From assembly GCF_964186625.1 (NCBI RefSeq), contig NZ_OZ075110.1, positions 186,001 to 250,000 on the forward strand: a stretch of 64,000 nt of DNA, written 5' to 3'. Under the pieces are notes generated by a model. It was not told the DNA's origin, made no database searches, and saw only the letters and a list, made by a program, of their open reading frames with translations. How positions within the stretch are numbered: the first letter of the stretch is position 1; every line of letters starts with the position of its first letter. The position numbers and the translations under genes were made by a program. Origin of the DNA: Asticcacaulis sp. MM231. GTDB lineage: Bacteria > Pseudomonadota > Alphaproteobacteria > Caulobacterales > Caulobacteraceae. Positions 46,962 through 54,800 of this stretch are shown here, piece after piece.

Positions 46962-47747
46962 ATGGATACGATCGCACCACCTTTGAATGAACCTGACCCG
47001 TCAGGCGGGGGAAAAGCAGCGAAAGAACGCAGGGCCTATCAGGATATCGGCCATCACCTTGTTCAAAGAATAAGAGCCGGTGAGTTTCGCACCACGGGGC
47101 GTCTGCCGCCGGAAAGAGACCTCGCCCTGTGGTACGATGTGGGGCGCACGGTGATCAGGGACGCCCTGGTCATGCTCGATGTCAAAGGCCTTGTTGAGCC
47201 GCGTCAGGGCTCAGGCATTTACATTACGCGGAAGGCCTATCAATCCGCGCTATCGGAAGAGACGCTTTTTGAAACCCAGGCTGAACTGGACTCAAAACCC
47301 GCCGCAGCGCCGTTCGAACTGCTCGAAGCCCGTCAGGTCATTGAAAGTCTTATCGCGAAAATAGCCGCCGAGAACGCCACTGACGCCGATCTCGTCGTCA
47401 TTGAAGAGGCCTTGGCCAATCATCGCAATGCACGATACGGCGAACCAAAAGAGACCTTCGATATTCTGTTCCATATGGCCATAGCCCAGGCGACCCAGAA
47501 CAAGGAACTGGCCCTGCTGGTCAATCAGTTGTGGCACAGACGCGACGACAATCCGATGTGGCGAACCCTGCACAAGCGCGTCAAAGACACCAACTATCGT
47601 GACAACTGGATCATCGATCACGAAATGATCCTGAAAGCCCTGAAGAGTCGCGACGGCAATGCCGCCTATGTGGCCATGTGGCAACATATCGAGAATGTCA
47701 AAACCTTCCTGGCGGAGCAAAATGCCGCGTTTGATGAGAAGGGATAA
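46962..47747 (+). CDS. GntR/FadR-family transcriptional regulator, second copy
   Basis: Regulator of 261 residues, clearly paralogous to the one at 37287: RAYQDIGHHLVQRIRAGEFR, DVGRTVIRDALVMLDVKGLVEPRQGSGIYITRKAY, then an FCD domain with FDILFHMAIAQATQNKELALLVNQLWHRR. The two share the recognition-helix sequence VGR-VIRDALVML/VVRDALVML, so they may bind the same ATTGG-N4-CCAAT sites with different ligands. No ribosome site of good strength precedes the ATG. It follows GH115 by 53 bases and is likely in its transcript. Confidence 0.9.
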   Translation: MDTIAPPLNEPDPSGGGKAAKERRAYQDIGHHLVQRIRAGEFRTTGRLPPERDLALWYDVGRTVIRDALVMLDVKGLVEPRQGSGIYITRKAYQSALSEETLFETQAELDSKPAAAPFELLEARQVIESLIAKIAAENATDADLVVIEEALANHRNARYGEPKETFDILFHMAIAQATQNKELALLVNQLWHRRDDNPMWRTLHKRVKDTNYRDNWIIDHEMILKALKSRDGNAAYVAMWQHIENVKTFLAEQNAAFDEKG

Positions 47748-48025
47748 GGTCCAGCCCTCTCCGACCCGACCTGGCTTTCAAGGAAGATGGCTGTAGTGGA
47801 GTTGCGACCGTGAAACCGTCCGGCACGCCATGTCCGGCCTACACGACACGCACCTTATCAATACAACCCAGAAGATCAGTGACACCCTCGATTCAATCAT
47901 GTAACGCTTCGCGACCAGGCCTCTTAACCGATGCCGAAATTGTAAATCCAGCTGCGCACAACGGCCCGACACCGGCCAATGAAAATTGCAGGCCAAGCCA
48001 GGTAGCCTGCGCGAGGAGTTCTTGG
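47748..48025. other. Intergenic region before the NIT-type histidine kinase
   Basis: No gene or clear signal seen. An open frame continues upstream of the kinase to 47810, but its codon use is poor and the start at 48026 has the ribosome site, so this part is taken as non-coding. Confidence 0.4.
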
Positions 48026-50167
48026 ATGACGATCAAAAAAATCCTCTTCGCCATCCTGGGCTCACTCGGCCTTGTCCTGCTCCTCGCCTTAAGCATCATC
48101 CTGTTTACCAGCATCGCCCGCTTGCAGGAGGCGACCGTGGCAAAGCAGTCGAACCAGATCACCGATCTGATTTTATCCTCCGCCGGAACCTGGGCGCAGG
48201 AACGCGGTTTGACAAATCTTGAGCTCAACGCGCCGCTTCCCGCCTCCCCAGCCTCCCTCGCGCGCATCCGACGACTGCGTGCAAAAGCCGATGGTGATTT
48301 TCGCAAAGCCTTGGCCCTTATGCCGAAGAGCGGCCTGAAGGCCGATCCGGTCCAGCATATTGCCTTCGAGAGCGCCTTCGTCCACCTGGAGGCGTCGCGC
48401 GCGCAGGTTGACCAGGACCTCAGCCTGCCCTTGGGCCAGCGCGATCCCGCTCTGAGACGCGACTGGTTCCCGTCGATTTCCGCCGTGATCGAACGCTCCC
48501 AAATGTTCGCTCTGCACTATACCAGTCAGGCGCTCATCGCGACCTCCGCCATTTCCAAGGATTCCATAGCGCGCCATAATCTTTCGCTGATGAGCGAATA
48601 TGCCGGGCGCGAACGCGGACTGATGGCCGGCATCATCGCTTCGGGTCGGCCCATCACCCGCGATCAGATGAACGCCCTGGCGGAATATCGTGCCTATGTC
48701 GTTGAAGGCTGGAGGGTTTTCACTAACCTCGAAATGCGTCCCGACGAAAAGGCGGTCTTCGGATCACCCATGGCCAGGGTACGGACCGGATTCTTCGGCA
48801 CCTATGAAACGACACGGGCTCGACTGATAAGGGAAGGCATGGAGGGGCGCCCATACAGCCTGACCGCTCAGGCCTGGTTCGACGAAGCCACGTCCGCCAT
48901 CAATGACATACTCGCCCTCGAAAAGGCCAGTACCACCTATGTTGACGATCGCCTCGAGCTCCAGACACATGCCCAGGTCATTGTGTTATGGCTTTGTGCT
49001 GCCTTTCTTGTTCTGGGCATTGTCGCCGTGGGCGGTGCTTTTTGGCTCGTAAACCGTCATGTCCTCTATACCGTTGCCAAGCTCGATGCGATCTTCGAGA
49101 ACGCGGGCGAAGGGCTCATGACCATCGACAGCCATGGTACGATCACGAGTTTCAACCCCGCGTGTGAACGGATTTTTATGACCACAGCGCATGAGGCCGT
49201 CGGCAGCAACGTCAACGCCTTCATGCCCGAACCCTTTCAGAGCGAGCATGATAGCTACCTCGCACACTACGCCAAGACCGGCGAGGCTAAGCTCATCGGT
49301 GAGGCGGGTCGCGAATTTACCGGTGTGCGCCGCGGCGGGGAGTCGTTCCCTATGGCGCTGTCGGTCAGCCAGTTCGAACTGGAGGACGGTACGCACTTCT
49401 GCGGTGTGATACGTGACGTCACGACCACCAGGATGGCAGAGCAGGACCGCCAGGCACTTCTCAAAAAGCTCATAGAATCCAATACCGAACTTGAGCGCTT
49501 CGCCTATGTTGCCTCGCATGACATGCAAGAGCCGATCCGCATGGTGATGAACTTTAGTCAGGTTCTGGTGCACGACTACGGCGCTCAAATGGACGACAAG
49601 GGGCGGGAATATCTTCAGGTGCTCAGTGACTCATCTCACCGCATGCTGACCATGATCAGCGACTTGCTGCAATACGCCCGCCTGGGCGCGGACGGTATGA
49701 CCTGGTCCGAAGTCGACATGATGGAGGAACTGAAACAGGTCAAACTCAACCTCGGAGAGCTCATAGCAGAAACGGCTGCAGTCATAGACAGCGTCCCTCT
49801 GCCAAAAGTATACGGCAATGCCATACAGTTACACCGCGTGTTGCAGAACCTGATTTCCAACGCCATAAAGTATAAGGCGCAAGGCCGCCACCCGCACATT
49901 TTCATTGGGGTGCAGGATGAGGGCACACACTGGCTGTTCTCGGTCACCGACAATGGAATGGGTATCGAAGAGGCCTACCTGCAACAGATCTTCGAACCCT
50001 TCCGCAGACTGCATACGCAAGATCAAATCAAAGGGGCCGGCTTTGGCCTGTCGATCGTGAAGAAAATCGTTGAAAGCCATGGCGGCGAGGTCCTGGTCAC
50101 ATCGACACCGGGTGACGGTACAACCTTTTCGTTCACCCTGCCGAAGAGGCGGCCGGATACGGCCTGA
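48026..50167 (+). CDS. Sensor histidine kinase with NIT-like periplasmic domain and PAS
   Basis: Membrane kinase of 713 residues. A first membrane helix (about 5-30) and second (about 325-350) flank a helical periplasmic domain with repeated ERG motifs (WAQERGLTNLEL near 62; GRERGLMAGIIASGRPIT near 205), the pattern of NIT nitrate/nitrite-sensing domains. A PAS domain (about 360-480) follows, then HisKA with FAYVASHDMQEPIRM, and HATPase with N box NLISNAIKYKAQ, DNGMGI, FEPFRRLH and GAGFGLSI. GAGGAG precedes the ATG by 8 bases. No response-regulator gene is adjacent, so the partner is unknown; similar kinases answer nitrogen oxyanions in other bacteria. Confidence 0.88.
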   Translation: MTIKKILFAILGSLGLVLLLALSIILFTSIARLQEATVAKQSNQITDLILSSAGTWAQERGLTNLELNAPLPASPASLARIRRLRAKADGDFRKALALMPKSGLKADPVQHIAFESAFVHLEASRAQVDQDLSLPLGQRDPALRRDWFPSISAVIERSQMFALHYTSQALIATSAISKDSIARHNLSLMSEYAGRERGLMAGIIASGRPITRDQMNALAEYRAYVVEGWRVFTNLEMRPDEKAVFGSPMARVRTGFFGTYETTRARLIREGMEGRPYSLTAQAWFDEATSAINDILALEKASTTYVDDRLELQTHAQVIVLWLCAAFLVLGIVAVGGAFWLVNRHVLYTVAKLDAIFENAGEGLMTIDSHGTITSFNPACERIFMTTAHEAVGSNVNAFMPEPFQSEHDSYLAHYAKTGEAKLIGEAGREFTGVRRGGESFPMALSVSQFELEDGTHFCGVIRDVTTTRMAEQDRQALLKKLIESNTELERFAYVASHDMQEPIRMVMNFSQVLVHDYGAQMDDKGREYLQVLSDSSHRMLTMISDLLQYARLGADGMTWSEVDMMEELKQVKLNLGELIAETAAVIDSVPLPKVYGNAIQLHRVLQNLISNAIKYKAQGRHPHIFIGVQDEGTHWLFSVTDNGMGIEEAYLQQIFEPFRRLHTQDQIKGAGFGLSIVKKIVESHGGEVLVTSTPGDGTTFSFTLPKRRPDTA

Positions 50168-50300
50168 AGACGCCCTTTCCAGCGCTTGACGACCCACCAT
50201 CCCAAAACCCGTCAACAACTTCACAACGCGACTCTCTGGTGCGATATCCATTTGTCTGGTTAATCTGTCGTCACTGGTGAGTCGGAGGCGAAAAAGAAAC

Positions 50301-50450
50301 ATGCCGTTCATGAAGGTCGACCGGAAAGATCACGCCCGACTTGTCTTTGACGCCTATGGATCTGTGCTACTTCGACGGCACGGGATAGTGACGCTGATCA
50401 TCATCCGATGCGCCGGTTCGGTCGCGCTCGCGCCCTATCGGGTGGGGTAA
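50301..50450 (+). CDS. Possible small protein of 49 residues upstream of the LuxR gene
   Basis: ATG 50301 with GGAGG 12 bases upstream opens a 49-residue frame (MPFMKVDRKDHARLVFDAYG...) that ends three bases before the LuxR-HTH ATG. The middle (VTLIIIRCAGSVALA) is hydrophobic. Tight spacing suggests translational coupling, but the frame is short and no homologue is recognised. Could equally be untranslated leader. Confidence 0.3.
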   Translation: MPFMKVDRKDHARLVFDAYGSVLLRRHGIVTLIIIRCAGSVALAPYRVG

Positions 50451-50453
50451 CCC

Positions 50454-51107
50454 ATGGCTCCCAGAAAGACCGGCTTAGATGCCCTCTCCGACCGCCAAAA
50501 AGAAATCCTGATCCTGATTGCCCAGGGTTATCAGCAGAAAGAAATCGCTGGCCTGTTGGGGATCGAGCCGTCGACCATCCGCGGCCACACCGAAGAGGTG
50601 CGACAGAAGCTGAATGTGTCATCGACACGGGCCGCCGCGCGCCTGTACGCGACGTCTCTGGGGGTGGTTCCCCCCCGTCATTTTAACGGGGGGGAAGAAA
50701 GCCGGGTATCTCCCCCTCCCTCTGCTGCCCCAGTGTCAGGGCATGAGCATAACGTCCCACATCACGAACGAACCCACCCTGACCATCCTCAAGAGCGATC
50801 TGGAGGACGCCATCCGGACCTTAACACCTCCGGGGAAGCGTCAGAACATCTCAGCGACCCTGGACACCATCTTCCAGGTCAAGGAGACACAAGGGGAGGC
50901 AGCCGCCATCACCTTGCTGATGTTCGCGATGATCGAGTTCGCCGCTACCTAGCCGTCACCGGCTGGCTACGGTCGTTAAATCTCATACAATGGGCTGGTC
51001 TTACCCTCCTCACCACCCTGGCCGTGATCCTTCTTACCGGGAGCGCTGTCATCGTGTTGTTAGGAATTTTCCAGGCCATAACCCAAATCAGTGGCCAGAC
51101 GGGATGA
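50454..51107 (+). CDS. LuxR-type HTH protein with C-terminal membrane anchor
   Basis: 217-residue frame. Residues 8-70 are a GerE/LuxR helix-turn-helix (LSDRQKEILILIAQGYQQKEIAGLLGIEPSTIRGHTEEVRQKLNV). Residues about 170-210 form one membrane helix (WAGLTLLTTLAVILLTGSAVIVLLGIFQAI). HTH plus single C-terminal anchor is an architecture seen in small Sphingomonadales/Caulobacterales regulators. The middle (about 95-160) is rich in H, R and D with poor third-base GC, while the +3 frame over 50743-50952 looks strongly coding. So either this gene truly spans, or the HTH and anchor were separated by indels, possibly at the C7/G7 tracts near 50670-50694. Confidence 0.65.
   Translation: MAPRKTGLDALSDRQKEILILIAQGYQQKEIAGLLGIEPSTIRGHTEEVRQKLNVSSTRAAARLYATSLGVVPPRHFNGGEESRVSPPPSAAPVSGHEHNVPHHERTHPDHPQERSGGRHPDLNTSGEASEHLSDPGHHLPGQGDTRGGSRHHLADVRDDRVRRYLAVTGWLRSLNLIQWAGLTLLTTLAVILLTGSAVIVLLGIFQAITQISGQTG
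50668..50696. repeat. Perfect 11-bp hairpin with C7/G7 tracts inside the LuxR-type gene
   Basis: TTCCCCCCCGT (50668-50678), 7-base loop, ACGGGGGGGAA (50686-50696). It follows the HTH-coding part directly. The homopolymers are natural slip sites and could shift the frame between the HTH frame and the overlapping frame at 50743-50952. Confidence 0.8.
50743..50952 (+). CDS. Small protein overlapping the LuxR-type gene in another frame
   Basis: 69 residues from ATG 50743 (MSITSHITNEPTLTILKSDLEDAIRTLTPPGKR...). It has natural composition, predicted alternating helices and a hydrophobic end (AAAITLLMFAMIEFAA). Third-base GC in this frame is near 80 percent by my count against about 50 percent for the LuxR frame across the same bases, so this is probably the truly coding frame here. 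No strong ribosome site precedes it. Function unknown. Confidence 0.45.
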   Translation: MSITSHITNEPTLTILKSDLEDAIRTLTPPGKRQNISATLDTIFQVKETQGEAAAITLLMFAMIEFAAT

Positions 51108-51166
51108 CAGAGGTCACCGGTCGGTCTCAGCGGCCGGAAAGTCGGCCAGAAAGAAGGAGAAACCTT

Positions 51167-51520
51167 TTGAAACGTTCCGAAGTTGTTCTCGCCGGCGCCG
51201 AGAAAATGCGCGATACAGAAGTCGCCATCGATCTTGCGCTTTGCGAAGCCGGAGAACTGCTCTCCACCCTCACACGTTTGCGGGTCACAAGCGGCATGTC
51301 TGGCGTGTGGGGCCGAAACGAACTCGCCCTGCTTGGCCAGGGCATCAGCGGGATGATTGCCGCCCGCGAAAACATCATCGACTTTCATCACGGCCTGAAA
51401 AATATTCAGGGCCAGTGGGCGCCAAACGTCACCCTGACCGGCAACGACCTCGACAAGCCAGCGCCGAAGGCTCCGGGTGGCAGCGCCAGCGTGACGCAAA
51501 CACCCCGTATGACGGCGTAA
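51167..51520 (+). CDS. Conserved small protein of unknown function
   Basis: 117 residues from TTG 51167, chosen for AAGGAG 8 bases upstream; an ATG at 51104 that overlaps the preceding stop is the alternative. Mostly helical, with AGAEKMRDTEVAIDLALCEAGELLSTLTRLRV and GVWGRNELALLGQGISGMIAARENIIDFHHGLK, and a proline-rich end. Proteins of this kind tend to sit beside small LuxR-HTH genes in related bacteria (recalled, not checked). No enzymatic motif. Its stop overlaps the next ATG (TAATG). Confidence 0.65.
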   Translation: MKRSEVVLAGAEKMRDTEVAIDLALCEAGELLSTLTRLRVTSGMSGVWGRNELALLGQGISGMIAARENIIDFHHGLKNIQGQWAPNVTLTGNDLDKPAPKAPGGSASVTQTPRMTA

Positions 51521-51954
51521 TGCTACACACGCTCTGGGTTGGGTTTGGATATGTGCTGGTGGTCACCTTCGGTGGCCTGGCACTGTGGCGAGGCGGCTGG
51601 GCCGAAAGGTCCGCCGCTGCGCTCATTCTGTGCGCCTGGTTCCTGACGCCACACCTGCAGCGTGGCTTTGGTCCCGGTCTTTATCTGACTTTGCTCGATT
51701 GTACCGTAACGCTCAGCCTGTTTGTCATTTCCTATTACTCACGGCGTATCTGGACTTTATTGATCACGTCCTGTCACCTGGGCGGAACGTTGACGCATCT
51801 GGCCGCCATCATGGCCCTTCAATCGCAATCCTATGCCTACATCACGACCCTTGGCCTTCTCGGCGGCATCGGCGTTGCCCTGTCTCTGGGTTTCGGCGTT
51901 CTGGAGCATGAATTCATCCGTCGACATCTGCCACCAGAAGCGTCTTCCGAGTGA
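51520..51954 (+). CDS. Small integral membrane protein
   Basis: 144 residues with four hydrophobic segments (about 3-25, 30-47, 55-80, 100-125) and an acidic end. The ATG overlaps the stop of the preceding gene, so translation is coupled. No family recognised. As third member of the LuxR-HTH cluster it could work with the membrane-anchored regulator upstream. Confidence 0.7.
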   Translation: MLHTLWVGFGYVLVVTFGGLALWRGGWAERSAAALILCAWFLTPHLQRGFGPGLYLTLLDCTVTLSLFVISYYSRRIWTLLITSCHLGGTLTHLAAIMALQSQSYAYITTLGLLGGIGVALSLGFGVLEHEFIRRHLPPEASSE

Positions 51955-52057
51955 GTCTCGAACACCCGCTTGACGTTTCTCTTTTTAGACGTAAAACTCT
52001 GGTTGCATATCGCGTGCTGTCCGCCTAACATTTTCCTTCGGGTTCAAGGAGAACGAA

Positions 52058-52474
52058 TTGAGGAACAGCACTGGGCTACCGCACGGCGTGGATGTACACG
52101 TGGGTATGCGTATACGGCAAAAACGCAAAGACCTGGGCCTGAGCCAGAGCGCTCTGGCGACCGCGCTCGACCTCACCTTCCAGCAGGTCCAGAAATACGA
52201 ACGCGGCACCAACCGGGTCAGTGCGTCAAAACTCCACGACATTGCTCTTAAGTTCAACACGCCTATCGGCTACTTCTTTGCCGGCTATGGCGACGAGATA
52301 TCTGCCGATCCATTCATAGAATCAGCGTCCGAGCGCACAGTCAACGGGTTCCTGACCACACGCGAAGGCCTTGAACTGGCAGAATGGTTTCCAAAGGTGA
52401 AGAACTCCAAACTCCGCCGCCGCGTTGTCGAACTCGCTAAAGCGCTTGCCGAGGAGCCGGACGAAGCAACTTGA
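52058..52474 (+). CDS. XRE-family HTH regulator
   Basis: 138 residues. Cro/CI-type HTH at about 15-70 (MRIRQKRKDLGLSQSALATALDLTFQQVQKYERGTNRVSASKLHDIALKF), followed by a short helical tail. This is the layout of the many stand-alone XRE regulators of alphaproteobacteria. Start is TTG 52058 with AAGGAG 6 bases upstream. The target is unknown; the unknown gene 90 bases downstream is a candidate partner. Confidence 0.88.
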   Translation: MRNSTGLPHGVDVHVGMRIRQKRKDLGLSQSALATALDLTFQQVQKYERGTNRVSASKLHDIALKFNTPIGYFFAGYGDEISADPFIESASERTVNGFLTTREGLELAEWFPKVKNSKLRRRVVELAKALAEEPDEAT

Positions 52475-52564
52475 GAGAAAGCGTGATTGCATAGGCCCAA
52501 TAACGTGTTTAAATAAGGCTTACTTCCATCGTGAATGGCCCTACTTTTGTTGAACGAGGCGACG

Positions 52565-53074
52565 ATGTCCAGATTGACAGAACAACTAGGTAGACTATTC
52601 CCGCCCGCCGACCCAATCCCTGTCAAGTTTTTTACCCGGCAGGAGGTTGTTGAGGCTTTCGAAGGCCGCCTTGCCCATGATAGTCGTTTCTGGAAATACG
52701 CCAGACAGTGGCACAAGGGGATGAAATGGCAAACCTCCGAACCCGATTGTGTGGAAAGCGCGCTCTTTCCTGAAACACCGTTTTGGAACGAGGTGCGCGG
52801 CTACTGGAAGACCATAGACGGTAAAATAATAAAATATCCCGAGATAAAAAAGTTGTTTGCGGAAGGCGTTTTCGAAGAACACTATATTTTGGAAGTGCAA
52901 CTTTTGACCAGGAATCATGCGAGCTGGCACGAGGGCAAGTTTACCGACGCTGCGTGGAAACAGTTTCACAGCCTTTCCAAAACCTATTTAGCCCAGACTC
53001 TCAACAAACCCGGCATCACCACCTTGATGTCTAAGGTTCAGAGCCGCATTTTCAGTTTTGCCGGACGGCCTTAG
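52565..53074 (+). CDS. Hypothetical protein
   Basis: 169 residues, no recognised family. Tryptophan- and lysine-rich, soluble (RFWKYARQWHKGMKWQTSEPD, PFWNEVRGYWKTIDGKIIKYPEIKKLFAEG). GC content is lower than in the neighbours, with several AAA/AAT codons, which may signal later acquisition. GAGG lies 8 bases before the ATG at 52565; ATG 52535 is in frame. It stands behind the XRE regulator on the same strand. Confidence 0.6.
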   Translation: MSRLTEQLGRLFPPADPIPVKFFTRQEVVEAFEGRLAHDSRFWKYARQWHKGMKWQTSEPDCVESALFPETPFWNEVRGYWKTIDGKIIKYPEIKKLFAEGVFEEHYILEVQLLTRNHASWHEGKFTDAAWKQFHSLSKTYLAQTLNKPGITTLMSKVQSRIFSFAGRP

Positions 53075-53639
53075 GCGCCAAAACCACGTCGAGATCCTTG
53101 AGACACATCATACCCGTCCGAGGGGTGATGTCGCTTGGTGGGCTTGGCCTGCCTTGTGTTTGCAGGCAGGCCTCCCGGACAGGGCAAGCCGATCTTCAAG
53201 ATTTTAGAAGGCTCCGCCCGCACCTATTTTGCAAAACGCGACGCGCGGAGGACTGTATCGCCATCTATGATCGCGCCGTGCATAAATTGACGCCCCCCGC
53301 AGCTATGGATTTGGCTGCTCTGCCCACGCTGTCAACGAGCCATTCCGAATTGGAAATCCAAGTGTTTCGGCTTTGATCTGGCGAAATACATAAAACACGA
53401 TAGTCGAATTATATAAAACACCTTTTCTGATTTCAAACTGAAGCTACACCTTGGAAATCCATCCACCTTCAAGAGGCGACGCGTGAAAACCCTTGTCCTG
53501 CCATAGGGGCTGCTCTTGGTGAGGATATCCCCGATAAGGGCGGAATGATCCTTGCATATCCCTATTATCTCGGTTAGCAGGCGGCCGGGAAAACACCAAA
53601 ATCAGCCATGGGCATTTTGGGAAACGGGGGAACAAGCAC
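53075..53639. other. Intergenic region before the ATP-grasp gene
   Basis: About 565 bases without a convincing gene. A frame at 53098-53376 has poor codon use and no ribosome site. GGCCTGCC/GGCAGGCC at 53146-53171 forms an 8-bp inverted repeat. AT-rich TTATATAAAACACC near 53409 could belong to a promoter of the ATP-grasp/FemAB pair. Confidence 0.35.
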
Positions 53640-54800
53640 ATGCCAAAAATTCTATTCGTCGGCAGATCTAACAGACCGTCCCTGTCCAGGCTGCCCCAGC
53701 GTGCCCGACCCGTATGCGGCAATCTGACGATTTTGTGTTCGAGAGGGGATTTTCTCGATTCTACCGGCTTCTTCGATCGCAAACTCTATTGGTTTGAAAC
53801 CGAAAAGTACGGGAAATTGTTATGGCGTGCGACATCGTTGCTGAAACTATGTCTGGTTTTGATGGACCAGCGTCCGGAGGTCATCGTCTTTGGCGATGAA
53901 GCAAGTCTTAAACTCGCCAGCGTCATCAACACGCTAGGTTTAACCCATCTGTTACCCTTGCCACCCGGGACAAAGAAAGCGCTTAGGTTGGCGCTCCCTC
54001 CAAAAAAGCACTATCGTCAATATTTCAATCGGGTGGAAAACCACAGTCTTGTCGACTCTCTGGGCCTAAGGTGCCCCCGCGGCCGAGCTCTACATGCGGT
54101 CGAGGACGGGCTCTCCTTTCTTTCGGAGTCGCCATCCGGAATGGTTATAAAATTGGATAGCACGGTTGCAGGCGAAGGCGTCTATATGTGCCATTCTCCC
54201 GCTGATGTGGTGACCGTGTTTGAAACTCTGGACGTGGGCCATGGGCCCATCCTGGCGCAAGATTGGCTCAATGGTCCGTTAGGCTTTTATACGTTTTCTG
54301 CTTTCGAAGGGAAGCTCTTGAGCGGCCACGCTGCCATCAAACGTGAAGGGCATATGGGCTGCACAGGCCCCAGCTCACTCATAGAGATCATAAACTATCC
54401 TGAGATGAGCCTCGCCGCCGAAAGACTGGCCGAAGCGCTTCACCTGAGCGGCCTCTATGGCATTGATTTCATCCTGGACGAAACAACAAAGGCGGCGTTC
54501 GTCATTGAGTTCAATCCCCGCCCGACCCAGACAAGCCATCTGGATTCAGCCCTAACCGATTATGTAAGGGCCATGGTCAAGGGCTCATCAAAGGTGAGTG
54601 AGGCAGAGGCGGTGCCAGAACTGGAACCAGGTGCCAAGGTGGCGCTCTATCCGCAGGAATGGCAACGCTTGGGTCGAGCCCCGCAGGCGTGCGATATCAT
54701 TCTCGATATTCCCTTAGAAGACCCAAGCTTAATTGCCGCCTTTGAAGATGTCTGGCGCGCAGGGGCGCCCGGCAAGCCCGCCTGGGGGCTGGGCGTATGA
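53640..54800 (+). CDS. ATP-grasp family ligase-like protein
   Basis: 386 residues with the ATP-grasp layout: N-terminal alpha/beta domain (MPKILFVGRSNRPSLSRL, VIVFGDEASLKLAS near 80), a central ATP-binding part (MVIKLDSTVAGEGVYMCHS near 175, AQDWLNGPLGFYTFSAFEGKLLSGHAAIKREG near 220) and the metal-binding end FVIEFNPRPTQTSHLDSA near 290-307. Such enzymes join a carboxylate to an amine or thiol using ATP. Substrate unknown. It overlaps the next gene by 4 bases, so the two products probably act in one pathway, likely on a cell-envelope or secreted molecule. Confidence 0.8.
   Translation: MPKILFVGRSNRPSLSRLPQRARPVCGNLTILCSRGDFLDSTGFFDRKLYWFETEKYGKLLWRATSLLKLCLVLMDQRPEVIVFGDEASLKLASVINTLGLTHLLPLPPGTKKALRLALPPKKHYRQYFNRVENHSLVDSLGLRCPRGRALHAVEDGLSFLSESPSGMVIKLDSTVAGEGVYMCHSPADVVTVFETLDVGHGPILAQDWLNGPLGFYTFSAFEGKLLSGHAAIKREGHMGCTGPSSLIEIINYPEMSLAAERLAEALHLSGLYGIDFILDETTKAAFVIEFNPRPTQTSHLDSALTDYVRAMVKGSSKVSEAEAVPELEPGAKVALYPQEWQRLGRAPQACDIILDIPLEDPSLIAAFEDVWRAGAPGKPAWGLGV

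Noticed and set aside
53098..53376. 92-residue frame as a gene
   Set aside because: No ribosome site, mixed composition and no third-base GC bias.
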